This document shows, in pieces, positions 26,538 to 34,572 of a stretch of 64,000 nucleotides of DNA. This stretch comes from Sulfitobacter sp. OXR-159 (GTDB lineage: Bacteria > Pseudomonadota > Alphaproteobacteria > Rhodobacterales > Rhodobacteraceae): NCBI RefSeq assembly GCF_034377145.1, contig NZ_CP139707.1, forward strand, positions 1,683,001 to 1,747,000, given 5' to 3'. Positions within the stretch are counted from its first letter, which is position 1. The number at the start of each line of letters is the position of its first letter. Made by a program: the position numbers and the translations under genes. Below the pieces are notes generated by a model. The model was not told where the DNA came from. It saw only the letters and a program-made list of their open reading frames with translations, and searched no databases.

Positions 26538-27374
26538 ATGGCCAAGAACCCCCACAGCCCCAATTATGACCCCGCTGACGACCCGAAGATCGTGACCGCC
26601 AGCGAAGGCTTGAAGAAGGGCAAAATCCCCAACGAACTGCCGCCTGAGACGCAGACGATCACCTTTCACCAGCGGTTCGAGCGCAACGCGACGCTGCTGC
26701 TGATTGCCTCGCTCGGGGTGGTCAGCATCGGCGGGATCGTCGAAATCGCGCCACTGTTCTGGCTGGAGAATACCATCGAAGAGGTCGAGGGCATGCGCCC
26801 CTATTCGCCGCTGGAACTGGCGGGGCGCGAGATCTACGTCCGCGAGGGCTGCTATACCTGCCACAGCCAGATGATCCGTCCGATGCGCGACGAGACCGAA
26901 CGCTATGGCCACTACAGCCTTGCCGCGGAATCGATGTATGACCACCCGTTCCAATGGGGCTCTAAGCGCACCGGGCCGGATCTGGCGCGCGTGGGCGGAC
27001 GCTATTCGGATGAGTGGCATGTGGATCACCTGATGGACCCGCAGTCGGTGGTGCCGGAAAGCGTGATGCCGAAATACGCCTTTCTGATGGACGCCAAGCT
27101 TGAGTCTGAGGATGTGACCGATCTGGTGGCGACGCACCGGACGGTTGGGGTGCCCTATAGTGATGAGATGATCGCGAATGTCCGTGGCGATTTCCGGGTG
27201 CAGGTCGATCCCATGGGGGACTACGACGCGCTACTCGAACGCTACCCCGGCGCGCAGGTGCGCAGTTTCGACGGGCAGCCCGGCATCAGCGAAATGGATG
27301 CCCTGATAGCCTATCTGCAAATGCTCGGAACGCTGGTCGATTTCTCGACCTTCGTGCCCGACGCCACCCGCTGA
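26538..27374 (+). CDS. ccoO: Cytochrome-c oxidase, cbb3-type, subunit II CcoO
   Basis: A 278-aa membrane-anchored monoheme cytochrome c. One N-terminal helix (about 52-75) is followed by the heme site [12 protein letters not shown], with the distal methionine probably in VMPKYAFL. It passes electrons from CcoP to CcoN. The start at 26538 follows the ccoN stop by 5 bp; reading further upstream would overlap ccoN. Length agrees with the family (about 240-290 aa). Confidence 0.96.
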   Translation: MAKNPHSPNYDPADDPKIVTASEGLKKGKIPNELPPETQTITFHQRFERNATLLLIASLGVVSIGGIVEIAPLFWLENTIEEVEGMRPYSPLELAGREIYVREGCYTCHSQMIRPMRDETERYGHYSLAAESMYDHPFQWGSKRTGPDLARVGGRYSDEWHVDHLMDPQSVVPESVMPKYAFLMDAKLESEDVTDLVATHRTVGVPYSDEMIANVRGDFRVQVDPMGDYDALLERYPGAQVRSFDGQPGISEMDALIAYLQMLGTLVDFSTFVPDATR

Positions 27375-27384
27375 GGAGCCTGCC

Positions 27385-27573
27385 ATGGACACCTATTCTT
27401 TTCTGCGCGAACTGGCAGACAGCTGGGCGCTTCTGATCCTGACGTTGATCTTTCTCGGGGTCATTGGTTGGGCCTTTCGCCCCGGCGCGCGCGCCCTGCA
27501 CGACGATGCCGCCGCCGTCCCGTTTCGCAACGACGACCCCGATCAAGCCCGCCATGACGGAGCCCAGCCATGA
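27385..27573 (+). CDS. ccoQ: cbb3-type oxidase small subunit CcoQ
   Basis: A 62-aa protein with one N-terminal transmembrane helix (LADSWALLILTLIFLGVIGW) and a hydrophilic, acidic C-terminus (FRPGARALHDDAA), the standard CcoQ/FixQ pattern. CcoQ stabilises the oxidase and its assembly. It overlaps ccoP by 4 bp (ATGA). Confidence 0.92.
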   Translation: MDTYSFLRELADSWALLILTLIFLGVIGWAFRPGARALHDDAAAVPFRNDDPDQARHDGAQP

Positions 27574-28472
27574 CCGACAATCGCAAGATCGACCCCGCCA
27601 CCGGGACCGAGACCACAGGCCACAGTTGGGACGGGATCGAAGAGCTGAACACGCCCCTGCCGCGCTGGTGGCTCTGGACCTTTTACGCCACCGTCGTCTG
27701 GGGCGTGATCTATACCATCCTCTATCCCGCATGGCCGATGGTCTCGGGTGCTACGGCGGGGCTGTTGGGCTATTCCACCCGCGGTGAAGTCGCCGCCGAG
27801 ATCGCCCGCGTGGATCTGTCGAACGCCGATCTGACGGAGAGCCTCGTGACCGTCGATCTGGCGGTGCTGAAGGATAACGAAGAACTGCAGCGTTTTGCGA
27901 CGCAGGCTGGGCGCTCGGTCTTTGCGGCCAATTGCTCGCAATGCCACGGCGCGGGGGCGGGGGGTGTTGTGGCCTCGGGCTACCCCAACCTTTTGGACGA
28001 CGATTGGCTCTGGGGCGGCACGATGGAGGATATCGCCTATACAGTGCGCCACGGTATCCGTAACGAAGATGACCCCGACGCGCGCTTCTCTGAAATGCCG
28101 CCCTTTGACTGGATGGAAGAGGCCGATCTCGACGCCACCGTGCATTTCGTTCGCAGCCTGTCGGGGCTTGAGCATGACGCGGGCGCGGCGCGGGCGGGAG
28201 CGGAAGTCTTTGCCGACAACTGTAGCGCTTGCCATGGGGAACGCGGCCTTGGCGACCGTGAGCTGGGCGCGCCGAACCTTGCCGACGCGATCTGGCTGCG
28301 CGGCAGCAGCCATGATGCGATCCTGCGGCAACTCAAAACGCCGCGCATGGGGGTGATGCCGCCGTGGCAGGCCCGTCTGGGCGAGGCCGAGGTGCGCGCT
28401 GTGACCGCCTATGTCCACGGTCTGGGCGGGGGCGAAGCCACAGTCGATGCCGAAGGCGCAGCCGCCGATTGA
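27570..28472 (+). CDS. ccoP: Cytochrome-c oxidase, cbb3-type, subunit III CcoP
   Basis: A 300-aa diheme cytochrome c. An N-terminal membrane helix (WWLWTFYATVVWGVIYTILYP) follows EELNTPLPRWW, the family start motif. Two heme c sites, CSQCHG and CSACHG, lie in separate cytochrome c domains, with methionine ligands probably in SEMPPF and GVMPPW. It accepts electrons from soluble or membrane cytochrome c. It is the last gene of the first cco operon; an FNR/FixK box follows, before ccoG. Confidence 0.97.
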   Translation: MTDNRKIDPATGTETTGHSWDGIEELNTPLPRWWLWTFYATVVWGVIYTILYPAWPMVSGATAGLLGYSTRGEVAAEIARVDLSNADLTESLVTVDLAVLKDNEELQRFATQAGRSVFAANCSQCHGAGAGGVVASGYPNLLDDDWLWGGTMEDIAYTVRHGIRNEDDPDARFSEMPPFDWMEEADLDATVHFVRSLSGLEHDAGAARAGAEVFADNCSACHGERGLGDRELGAPNLADAIWLRGSSHDAILRQLKTPRMGVMPPWQARLGEAEVRAVTAYVHGLGGGEATVDAEGAAAD

Positions 28473-28498
28473 GCAGGTATGCCAAAATGATCTGCGGA

Positions 28499-28512
28499 TT
28501 GACGCAGATCAA
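28499..28512 (+). promoter_or_regulatory. FNR/FixK box upstream of ccoG
   Basis: TTGAC-GCAG-ATCAA, nine of ten defined bases of the consensus, ends 59 bp before the ccoG start. It marks a separate promoter for ccoGHIS inside the ccoP-ccoG gap. Confidence 0.82.
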
Positions 28513-28571
28513 AGCGGCCTGCGCCCCAGGGGTGTAGGCCGCAAGACGCAACCCCCCGGAGCCAACCGCCG

Positions 28572-30161
28572 ATGTCCAACGCCGCCCCCCCGCTTTTTGC
28601 CGCACGAGAGCCGATTTTTCCCCGCCGGGTGAGCGGCTTCTTTCGCCGGTTAAAATGGGTGATCCTGATCCTCACGCTGGGGGTCTATTACGTCACCCCG
28701 TGGATTCGCTGGGACAGGGGGCCGAACCTGCCGGACCAAGCGGTTCTGGTTGATCTCGCCAACCGGCGCTTCCATTTCTTCTGGATCGAGATTTGGCCGC
28801 ATGAGTTTTACTTTGTGGCCGGGCTGCTGATCATGGCTGGGCTGGGGTTGTTCTTGTTCACCTCCGCTCTGGGTCGGGTCTGGTGCGGCTATGCCTGCCC
28901 GCAAACCGTCTGGTCCGATCTCTTCATGACCGTCGAACGCTGGATCGAGGGCGACCGCAACGCCCGTATTCGTTTGCACAACGCGCCGTGGAGCCTGCGC
29001 AAGGCGCGGCTGCGGGGGGCGAAATGGCTGGTCTGGCTGCTGATCGCGGTGGCCACGGGCGGGGCTTGGGTCTTTTACTTTGCCGATGCACCCAGTCTGG
29101 CATGCGACCTCGTGACCCTGCAAGCCGCCCCCGTCGCCTATGCCACCATTGCCGTGCTGACGGCCACGACCTTTATCTTTGGCGGCTTCATGCGCGAACA
29201 GGTCTGCATCTACATGTGCCCTTGGCCCCGCATCCAAGGTGCGATGATGGACCCCGGAACGCTGACCGTCGGCTACCGCAAATGGCGGGGGGAGCCGCGC
29301 GGCAAGGGCGGGGTAAGGCGCCAGAAAGCGGCGGCAGAGGCGATCGGCAGCGGCAATGCGGTGGCGCGCTACGGCGCGGCGCTGGACAAAAACACCGCAG
29401 GCGACCGCCAATCGCGGGATGGAGAGGTCTTGGGCGATTGCATCGATTGCAACGCCTGTGTCGCGGTCTGCCCGATGGGGATCGACATCCGCGAAGGCCA
29501 GCAGATGGAATGTATCACCTGCGCGCTCTGCATCGACGCCTGCGACGATGTGATGGCCAAGATCGGCCGCCCGCGCGGGCTAATCGACTACCTCGCGCTG
29601 GATGATGAGCCGCCCACTGCGCCCAAGGCGAGCGCCGCCGTGGCGGGCCTTGCCGAGACACCGGCGGGGGATGTCGCCGGGGCCATCCAGCCTCCGTGGC
29701 AGCCCAAGCCGCTTTGGCAGCATGTCTTCCGCCCTCGGACGCTCATCTACACCGCCGCTTGGGCGGCCATCGGTGTGGCGCTTGTCGTGGCCCTGTTCAT
29801 CCGGCCCGAGATCGACATGACCATCGCCCCGGTGCGCAACCCGACCTTCGTTACCCTGTCGGATGGATCGATCCGCAACGCCTATGACATCCGTCTGCGC
29901 AACAAACATGGGGAGGCGCGGGCGTTCCGGCTGTCTCTCGCGGGGGACCATGGCTTGGGCCTCAGCATCGAGGGGGCGCCTGATCCGGTGGTTGCTGTGC
30001 CCGCCGACACGACCCGCCTGCAACGGGTCTATGTAATCGCCCCGCCGCAGACCGAAGCCGCCGCAGCGCCGCGCAGCGATCTGCGTTTTTGGGTCGAAGA
30101 TATCCGCTCAGGCGAGCGGGCCTTTGGCGATACGATTTTCAATGGAAAGGACAGCCAATGA
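28572..30161 (+). CDS. ccoG: cbb3 oxidase accessory ferredoxin-like protein CcoG (FixG/RdxA)
   Basis: A 529-aa membrane protein with about five transmembrane helices. There are cysteine motifs WCGYACPQTVW and CIYMCPWPR, then two 4Fe-4S sites CIDCNACVAVCPMGID and CITCALCIDACDD. A C-terminal Ig-like periplasmic domain begins after the helix near residue 390. CcoG reduces copper for CcoA/CcoI-dependent assembly of the oxidase. Its stop overlaps the ccoH start (ATGA). Confidence 0.95.
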   Translation: MSNAAPPLFAAREPIFPRRVSGFFRRLKWVILILTLGVYYVTPWIRWDRGPNLPDQAVLVDLANRRFHFFWIEIWPHEFYFVAGLLIMAGLGLFLFTSALGRVWCGYACPQTVWSDLFMTVERWIEGDRNARIRLHNAPWSLRKARLRGAKWLVWLLIAVATGGAWVFYFADAPSLACDLVTLQAAPVAYATIAVLTATTFIFGGFMREQVCIYMCPWPRIQGAMMDPGTLTVGYRKWRGEPRGKGGVRRQKAAAEAIGSGNAVARYGAALDKNTAGDRQSRDGEVLGDCIDCNACVAVCPMGIDIREGQQMECITCALCIDACDDVMAKIGRPRGLIDYLALDDEPPTAPKASAAVAGLAETPAGDVAGAIQPPWQPKPLWQHVFRPRTLIYTAAWAAIGVALVVALFIRPEIDMTIAPVRNPTFVTLSDGSIRNAYDIRLRNKHGEARAFRLSLAGDHGLGLSIEGAPDPVVAVPADTTRLQRVYVIAPPQTEAAAAPRSDLRFWVEDIRSGERAFGDTIFNGKDSQ

Positions 30162-30634
30162 CCGCAGCAGAGTTGCAAAGGCAACGCCCCCTCACAGGCT
30201 GGCATGTGCTGGCGATCTTCGTGGGCGGCTTTTCGATCATCATCGCGGTGAACCTCGCGCTTGCGTTCAACGCGGTGCGCACCTTTCCGGGCAAGGAAAC
30301 CGAGTCGAGCTACATCGCCTCGCAAAATTTCGACACGGACCGCGCGGCGCAGCAGGCTTTGGGCTGGACGGTTGAGGCAAAGCTGACCGCCACCGCGCTG
30401 CGCTTGGCTGTGCGGGACGCTGAAGAGGAGGTGGTACAGCCCGAGATCATCACGGCGACACTGGGCCGCGCGACCACTGTGGCGGACGACATGACGCCTG
30501 CCTTTGCGTGGGATGGCCACGCATTGGTGGCCCCGGTCACCGCAGGCGCTGGCAACTGGAACCTACGGATCGAGATGCGCGCCGCCGATGGCACGCTCTT
30601 TCGCCGCCGCATTTCGTTGCGGGTGACCCCATGA
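30158..30634 (+). CDS. ccoH: cbb3 oxidase assembly protein CcoH (FixH)
   Basis: 158 aa. After RPLTGWHVLAIFVGGFSIII, a FixH signature helix, comes a periplasmic domain with the conserved FPGKETESSYIASQ and a beta-rich tail. FixH/CcoH stays bound to CcoN and is needed for assembly. It overlaps both neighbours by 4 bp, so the four ccoGHIS genes are translationally coupled. Confidence 0.93.
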   Translation: MTAAELQRQRPLTGWHVLAIFVGGFSIIIAVNLALAFNAVRTFPGKETESSYIASQNFDTDRAAQQALGWTVEAKLTATALRLAVRDAEEEVVQPEIITATLGRATTVADDMTPAFAWDGHALVAPVTAGAGNWNLRIEMRAADGTLFRRRISLRVTP

Positions 30635-32751
30635 CCGTTGCCGCCTGTCCGGGCTGTGTCGCAGCCGCCCCCTCGGCCGAGGCCGCAGCGCAGCGGGTTG
30701 CAGAGAACGACAAGGCACTTCACCTCGCCTTGCCACAGATCCGCTGCGCGGCCTGTATTGCGGGGGTCGAGGGGGTCTTGGCTAAACTGCCCTCGATCAA
30801 ATCGGCGCGCGTGAACCTTGGGGCCAAACGGGTGCGGATCGTCCTGATGCCCGGATATGACGCCAGCGCGGCGCTTCAGGCGCTGAACGATGCCGGCTTT
30901 GAGGCACATGAGTTGGACGCAACCGCCCTGCGCCCCGCGGGGGATGACACAGGCCGCCGCCTGCTGGCCCGTGCTGCGGTGGCGGGCTTTGCCATGATGA
31001 ACGTGATGGCGGTTTCCGTCGCGGTCTGGTCCGGGGCGGGCGATATCACGCGAGAGATGTTTCACTGGGTTTCCGCGGCCATCGCGCTGCCTGCACTGGT
31101 CTTCTCCGCGGTGCCGTTCTTTGCCTCGGCAGGGGGCGCCCTAAGGGCCGGGCGGATGAACATGGACGTGCCAATTGCGCTGGCGATCCTGCTGGCGGCG
31201 GCGACTTCACTTTATGAGACTTTTGCCGCCACGGGGGCGCATACATGGTTCGACGCGGCGCTGTCGCTGACCTTTTTCCTGCTGGTGGGCCGCTATCTTG
31301 AGCACCGCGCAAGGGCGACGGCGCGCTCTGCCGCGGCGGAATTGACGGCGCTGGAACTACCGCGTGCCACCCGGCTGACCGCTAAGGGCCGTGAGACGGT
31401 GGAGGTGAGCGCCGTGATGCCCGACGACCACATCGCCCTTGCTGCCGGGGCCCGCGCCCCGGTGGATGGGATCGCCCTAGGGGCCGCGATGCTGGACCGC
31501 TCCGCCCTGACTGGAGAGGCCGACCCCGTTGCCGTGGCGGCGGGCGGGGCGGTCTGTGCGGGCGAGGTGATCCTCGGTGCGCCGCTGAACCTGCGCGTCA
31601 CCCGCCGCGCCGAGGACAGCACCCTGCGCCGCCTCGCGGCCCTCGTCGAAGTGGCCGAGACGGGCAAGCACCGCTACAGCGGGATCGCGGACCGGGCGGC
31701 ACGGCTTTACGCGCCGGTGGTGCATGGCTTGGCGGCGCTGGCCTTCGCCGTTTGGTGGGGGCTGACGGGGGACCTCTATCAGGCGATCGCGGTGGCCACG
31801 GCGACGCTGATCATCACCTGCCCCTGCGCCTTGGCACTGGCCATTCCAGCGGTAACGGCGGCGATGACGGGGCGTTTGTTCCGCGCGGGCGTGCTGCTGA
31901 AATCCCCCACGGCGCTGGAGCGTTTGGCCGAGATCGACACGGTTCTGTTCGACAAGACCGGGACGCTGACCGAAGGCGTGGCGCGTCTGCCCGCGCTTGA
32001 TCCGCGCGCGGCTTCGGTGGCACTTTCCCTCGCGCAGGCGTCGGACCATCCGGCGTCACGCGCCTTGGCAGCGGCGCTGCAGGCTCATATGCCCGCCGAG
32101 TTGCGCGAAGTGCGAGAGGTGCCGGGGCAGGGGATCCGCGGTCTGTGGAACGGCGCGCCGGTTTCCTTGCGCCGGGGGCAGGATGGGCCAGAGCTGCAAC
32201 TGCCAGACCGTTGCATCCCCCTGCCGCTGATTGAAACACCCCGCGCCGGTGCCGCAGAAGTGGTCAGCGCGCTGCAAGAGCGGGGGCTGGAGGTCGCCAT
32301 GGTCACCGGAGATACCGCGCATCGGGCGGCTATTTTGGCCCGAACATTGGGCATTGCCACAGTCCATGCCGCCGTCAGGCCAGAGGATAAGGCCGATCTG
32401 GTCCGCGATATGGCTGCGCAGGGCAGGCGGGTGCTGATGGTGGGCGATGGTCTGAATGACACGGCGGCTCTTGCGGGGGCCCATGCGTCCCTTGCCCCGG
32501 CCACGGCACTGGATGCGGCGCGGGTCGCCTCGGACGGGGTGATGCTGGGCGGTGATCTATCTGCGGTGGAGGATACGTTGCGTCTGGCGCGGCGGGCGCG
32601 CAGCCGCATTCGGCAGAACTTGGCCTTGGCCGCGGCCTATAACGCGGTCGCGATCCCGGTGGCGGTCATGGGCTTTGCCACCCCGCTGATGGCGGCGGCG
32701 GTGATGTCTTCTTCCTCTATCCTCGTGGTTTTGAATGCGGTGCGCCGATGA
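30631..32751 (+). CDS. ccoI: Copper-translocating P1B-type ATPase CcoI (FixI)
   Basis: 706 aa. It has an N-terminal CPGC pair and an HMA domain with CAAC, then membrane helices. The TGE motif is LTGEAD, the transmembrane metal site is TCPCALAL, the phosphorylation motif is DKTGTLTEG, and the hinge is GDGLNDTAAL. It exports copper to the periplasm for the Cu-B centre of CcoN rather than for detoxification. The start at 30631 overlaps the ccoH stop; the frame is open upstream inside ccoH. Confidence 0.95.
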   Translation: MTVAACPGCVAAAPSAEAAAQRVAENDKALHLALPQIRCAACIAGVEGVLAKLPSIKSARVNLGAKRVRIVLMPGYDASAALQALNDAGFEAHELDATALRPAGDDTGRRLLARAAVAGFAMMNVMAVSVAVWSGAGDITREMFHWVSAAIALPALVFSAVPFFASAGGALRAGRMNMDVPIALAILLAAATSLYETFAATGAHTWFDAALSLTFFLLVGRYLEHRARATARSAAAELTALELPRATRLTAKGRETVEVSAVMPDDHIALAAGARAPVDGIALGAAMLDRSALTGEADPVAVAAGGAVCAGEVILGAPLNLRVTRRAEDSTLRRLAALVEVAETGKHRYSGIADRAARLYAPVVHGLAALAFAVWWGLTGDLYQAIAVATATLIITCPCALALAIPAVTAAMTGRLFRAGVLLKSPTALERLAEIDTVLFDKTGTLTEGVARLPALDPRAASVALSLAQASDHPASRALAAALQAHMPAELREVREVPGQGIRGLWNGAPVSLRRGQDGPELQLPDRCIPLPLIETPRAGAAEVVSALQERGLEVAMVTGDTAHRAAILARTLGIATVHAAVRPEDKADLVRDMAAQGRRVLMVGDGLNDTAALAGAHASLAPATALDAARVASDGVMLGGDLSAVEDTLRLARRARSRIRQNLALAAAYNAVAIPVAVMGFATPLMAAAVMSSSSILVVLNAVRR

Positions 32752-32933
32752 ATATCCTGATCGTTCTGATCCCCGTCTCCATTTGCCTTGGCGCGGCCGG
32801 GCTTGCGGCCTGTCTTTGGACGCTGCGCAATGGGCAATACGATGATCTGGAAGGCGACGCCGCGCGGATTTTGCTGGAGAATGGGGAGGTGCCCAATGGC
32901 GAGGACCGGCCGAGACCGGACAAAACGGCCTGA
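32748..32933 (+). CDS. ccoS: cbb3 oxidase maturation protein CcoS
   Basis: A 61-aa protein with one transmembrane helix (MNILIVLIPVSICLGAAGLAACLW) followed by GQYDDLEGDAARIL, the CcoS signature. It is needed for heme and copper insertion into the oxidase. It overlaps ccoI by 4 bp and ends the operon before a terminator. Confidence 0.94.
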   Translation: MNILIVLIPVSICLGAAGLAACLWTLRNGQYDDLEGDAARILLENGEVPNGEDRPRPDKTA

Positions 32934-32938
32934 AGCGC

Positions 32939-32964
32939 AAAGCGCGGGCCGAAACCCGCGCTTT
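32939..32964. terminator. Bidirectional terminator between ccoS and fixK
   Basis: AAAGCGCGGG pairs with CCCGCGCTTT around a 6-base loop, with a TTTT run on the plus strand and A-rich flank on the other. It separates the convergent ccoS and fixK-like genes. Confidence 0.8.
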
Positions 32965-32985
32965 TGGTTCTGTGGAAGATTGCTT

Positions 32986-33669
32986 TCAGTCTGCGGCCTG
33001 CGAGGCCGAGATCAGCGCGTCCATGTCCTTGATCAGGACCGTCTGAGAGGTTTCAAGCGCGATGATATCCTGTTTGCGCAGGCGGGTCAGGGTGCGGCTG
33101 ACGGTTTCGATTGTCAGGCCCAGAAAATCGGCGATGTCGCCGCGTGTCATGGGCAGGGCGCAGGTGGTGTGATTGCCGATCGGCCGCCCGTTGCGCTCCG
33201 CCAGCGTGATCAGAAAGGACGCGAGTTTTTCCATCGCGGATTTGCGGGCCAGCATCATGAAATGATCCTGCATCGCCGAAATCTCACGCAGGGCGGCGTT
33301 CAGCAGCCGTTTATGCGTACTGTTGTCTCCGTCGAAATCGTCGAGCGAGTGGCGGGGGTGGGCGATTAACTCGGCGGGTTCAATCGCTTCGCAATCGCTG
33401 TGATGCAGCGCGCCGTTGGGAAAGCCGATGATGTCGCCCGGCAGGCCAAAGGCGATGACCTGCCGCCGCCCGTTGCCCAGCACGCGGGTCAGACGAAAGA
33501 CACCCGAGGTGATCTCATAGATATGATGGGCGACATCGCCTTCGCGAAATAGATGCGTCCCGACCGCCTGCCGCTTGCGCGCCGTCAGCGCGGCGGGGGC
33601 GCGGGGGCAAAGCTGCGCCTCGGGCACTTTGGTTGCGGGGGTGAACTCATTTGATAGCGTCACGTACAT
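32986..33669 (-). CDS. fixK: CRP/FNR-family transcriptional regulator, FixK-like
   Basis: 227 aa. An N-terminal cyclic-nucleotide-like barrel is followed by a C-terminal helix-turn-helix with MTRGDIADFLGLTIETVSRTL. The recognition helix keeps E..SR as in FNR, so it should bind TTGAT-N4-ATCAA. The N-terminus has a single cysteine (CPRAPAAL) and not the cysteine cluster that holds the 4Fe-4S centre of FNR/FnrL. It therefore should not sense oxygen itself; this points to FixK, whose expression is controlled by a FixL system. Such a system is next door. A start at 33669 has AAAGGA 7 bases upstream. Likely targets are the three boxes in this window. Confidence 0.83.
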   Translation of the reverse strand: MYVTLSNEFTPATKVPEAQLCPRAPAALTARKRQAVGTHLFREGDVAHHIYEITSGVFRLTRVLGNGRRQVIAFGLPGDIIGFPNGALHHSDCEAIEPAELIAHPRHSLDDFDGDNSTHKRLLNAALREISAMQDHFMMLARKSAMEKLASFLITLAERNGRPIGNHTTCALPMTRGDIADFLGLTIETVSRTLTRLRKQDIIALETSQTVLIKDMDALISASQAAD

Positions 33670-33734
33670 GCGATCGTCCTTTCTGGGGCGCGGTCACATT
33701 CTCAGGCGCATGTCGCAGCAAGACCTGCGATGTT

Positions 33735-33750
33735 GTATCCGTTTGTAACG
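33735..33750 (-). promoter_or_regulatory. Direct repeat resembling the rhizobial K-box upstream of fixK
   Basis: Read on the minus strand, GTTACA-AACG-GATACA lies 65 bp before the fixK start. As I recall, FxkR of Rhizobium etli binds GTTACA-N4-GTTACA before fixK; here there is one mismatch. A 10-bp direct repeat fits an OmpR-type dimer. Confidence 0.6.
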
Positions 33751-33825
33751 CTTTGTCGCAGGGGATGGCGTGGCGGGTGGTGCTCGCTTGGGTTGCGGAC
33801 TATACAAGCGCAGCTTTTGTGGGTG

Positions 33826-34572
33826 ATGGCCGTGACCGCGAAAAAAATCCTTGTTGTTGATGACGATGCCAAGATCCGAACGCTTCTGAGGCGCTGCCTT
33901 GAAAGCGATGGCTACCTTGTGACCGAGGCGCATAACGCGCAAAGCGTGCGGGCGGCCTTTGCGGCGGAAGCCTTTGATCTGGTGACATTGGATCTCAACC
34001 TCGGCGCGGAAGACGGGCTGGACATCGCGCGTGAGCTTCAGCGCGACCATGACGTGCCGATCTTCATGGTGACGGGCAAAGACGATGTGATTGACAGGGT
34101 CGTCGGGCTGGAACTGGGCGCGGATGACTATCTGACCAAGCCGTTCCATGTGCGAGAGGTTTTGGCCCGTGTGAAATCGGTTTTGCGGCGCAGTGGCAAA
34201 CGCGAGGCGGAGGCCCCCGGACCCCTAAAGGCAGATCCATGGCTCGCGCTCGATGGGCTAAAGATCAACCTCGACCGGATGCTGCTGCTGGGCCGTGACG
34301 GGCAGGAGGGGGATCTGACCACGGCTGATTTCAAACTCTTGGCCGCCTTTTTGACCCATGCGAAGAAACCGCTGTCGCGCGACCGGCTGATGGACCTGAT
34401 CGACGGGCAGAACTGGGCCCCGTTGGACCGCACAATTGACAACCAAGTGGCGCGCCTGCGCAAAAAAGTCGAGCGTGATCCGGCCCGCCCGCAGTTGATC
34501 AAGACGGTGCGCGGGGTCGGCTATGTGTTGACCGAAAGCCCCGAAGAGAGCTTTGGCGAGAGCGCGGATTAA
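33826..34572 (+). CDS. OmpR/PhoB-family response regulator, FxkR-like
   Basis: 248 aa. The receiver domain (about 6-120) has acidic pocket VDDD at 11-14, phospho-acceptor Asp56 in LVTLDLNLG and conserved lysine in YLTKPF. The winged-helix Trans_reg_C domain follows (about 140-238), with TTADFKLLAAFL, IDNQVARLRKKVE and VRGVGYVL. It is divergent from fixK, and its 3' end overlaps that of the hybrid FixL-like kinase by 4 bp. This trio matches hFixL-FxkR-FixK of Rhizobium, where an OmpR-type FxkR replaces FixJ. The start at 33826 is chosen where the receiver begins. No strong ribosome-binding site is visible. Confidence 0.83.
   Translation: MAVTAKKILVVDDDAKIRTLLRRCLESDGYLVTEAHNAQSVRAAFAAEAFDLVTLDLNLGAEDGLDIARELQRDHDVPIFMVTGKDDVIDRVVGLELGADDYLTKPFHVREVLARVKSVLRRSGKREAEAPGPLKADPWLALDGLKINLDRMLLLGRDGQEGDLTTADFKLLAAFLTHAKKPLSRDRLMDLIDGQNWAPLDRTIDNQVARLRKKVERDPARPQLIKTVRGVGYVLTESPEESFGESAD

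Noticed and set aside
32986..33669. Naming the CRP/FNR gene fnrL
   Set aside because: The N-terminal cysteine cluster needed for the 4Fe-4S centre is absent and the neighbours are FixL- and FxkR-like.
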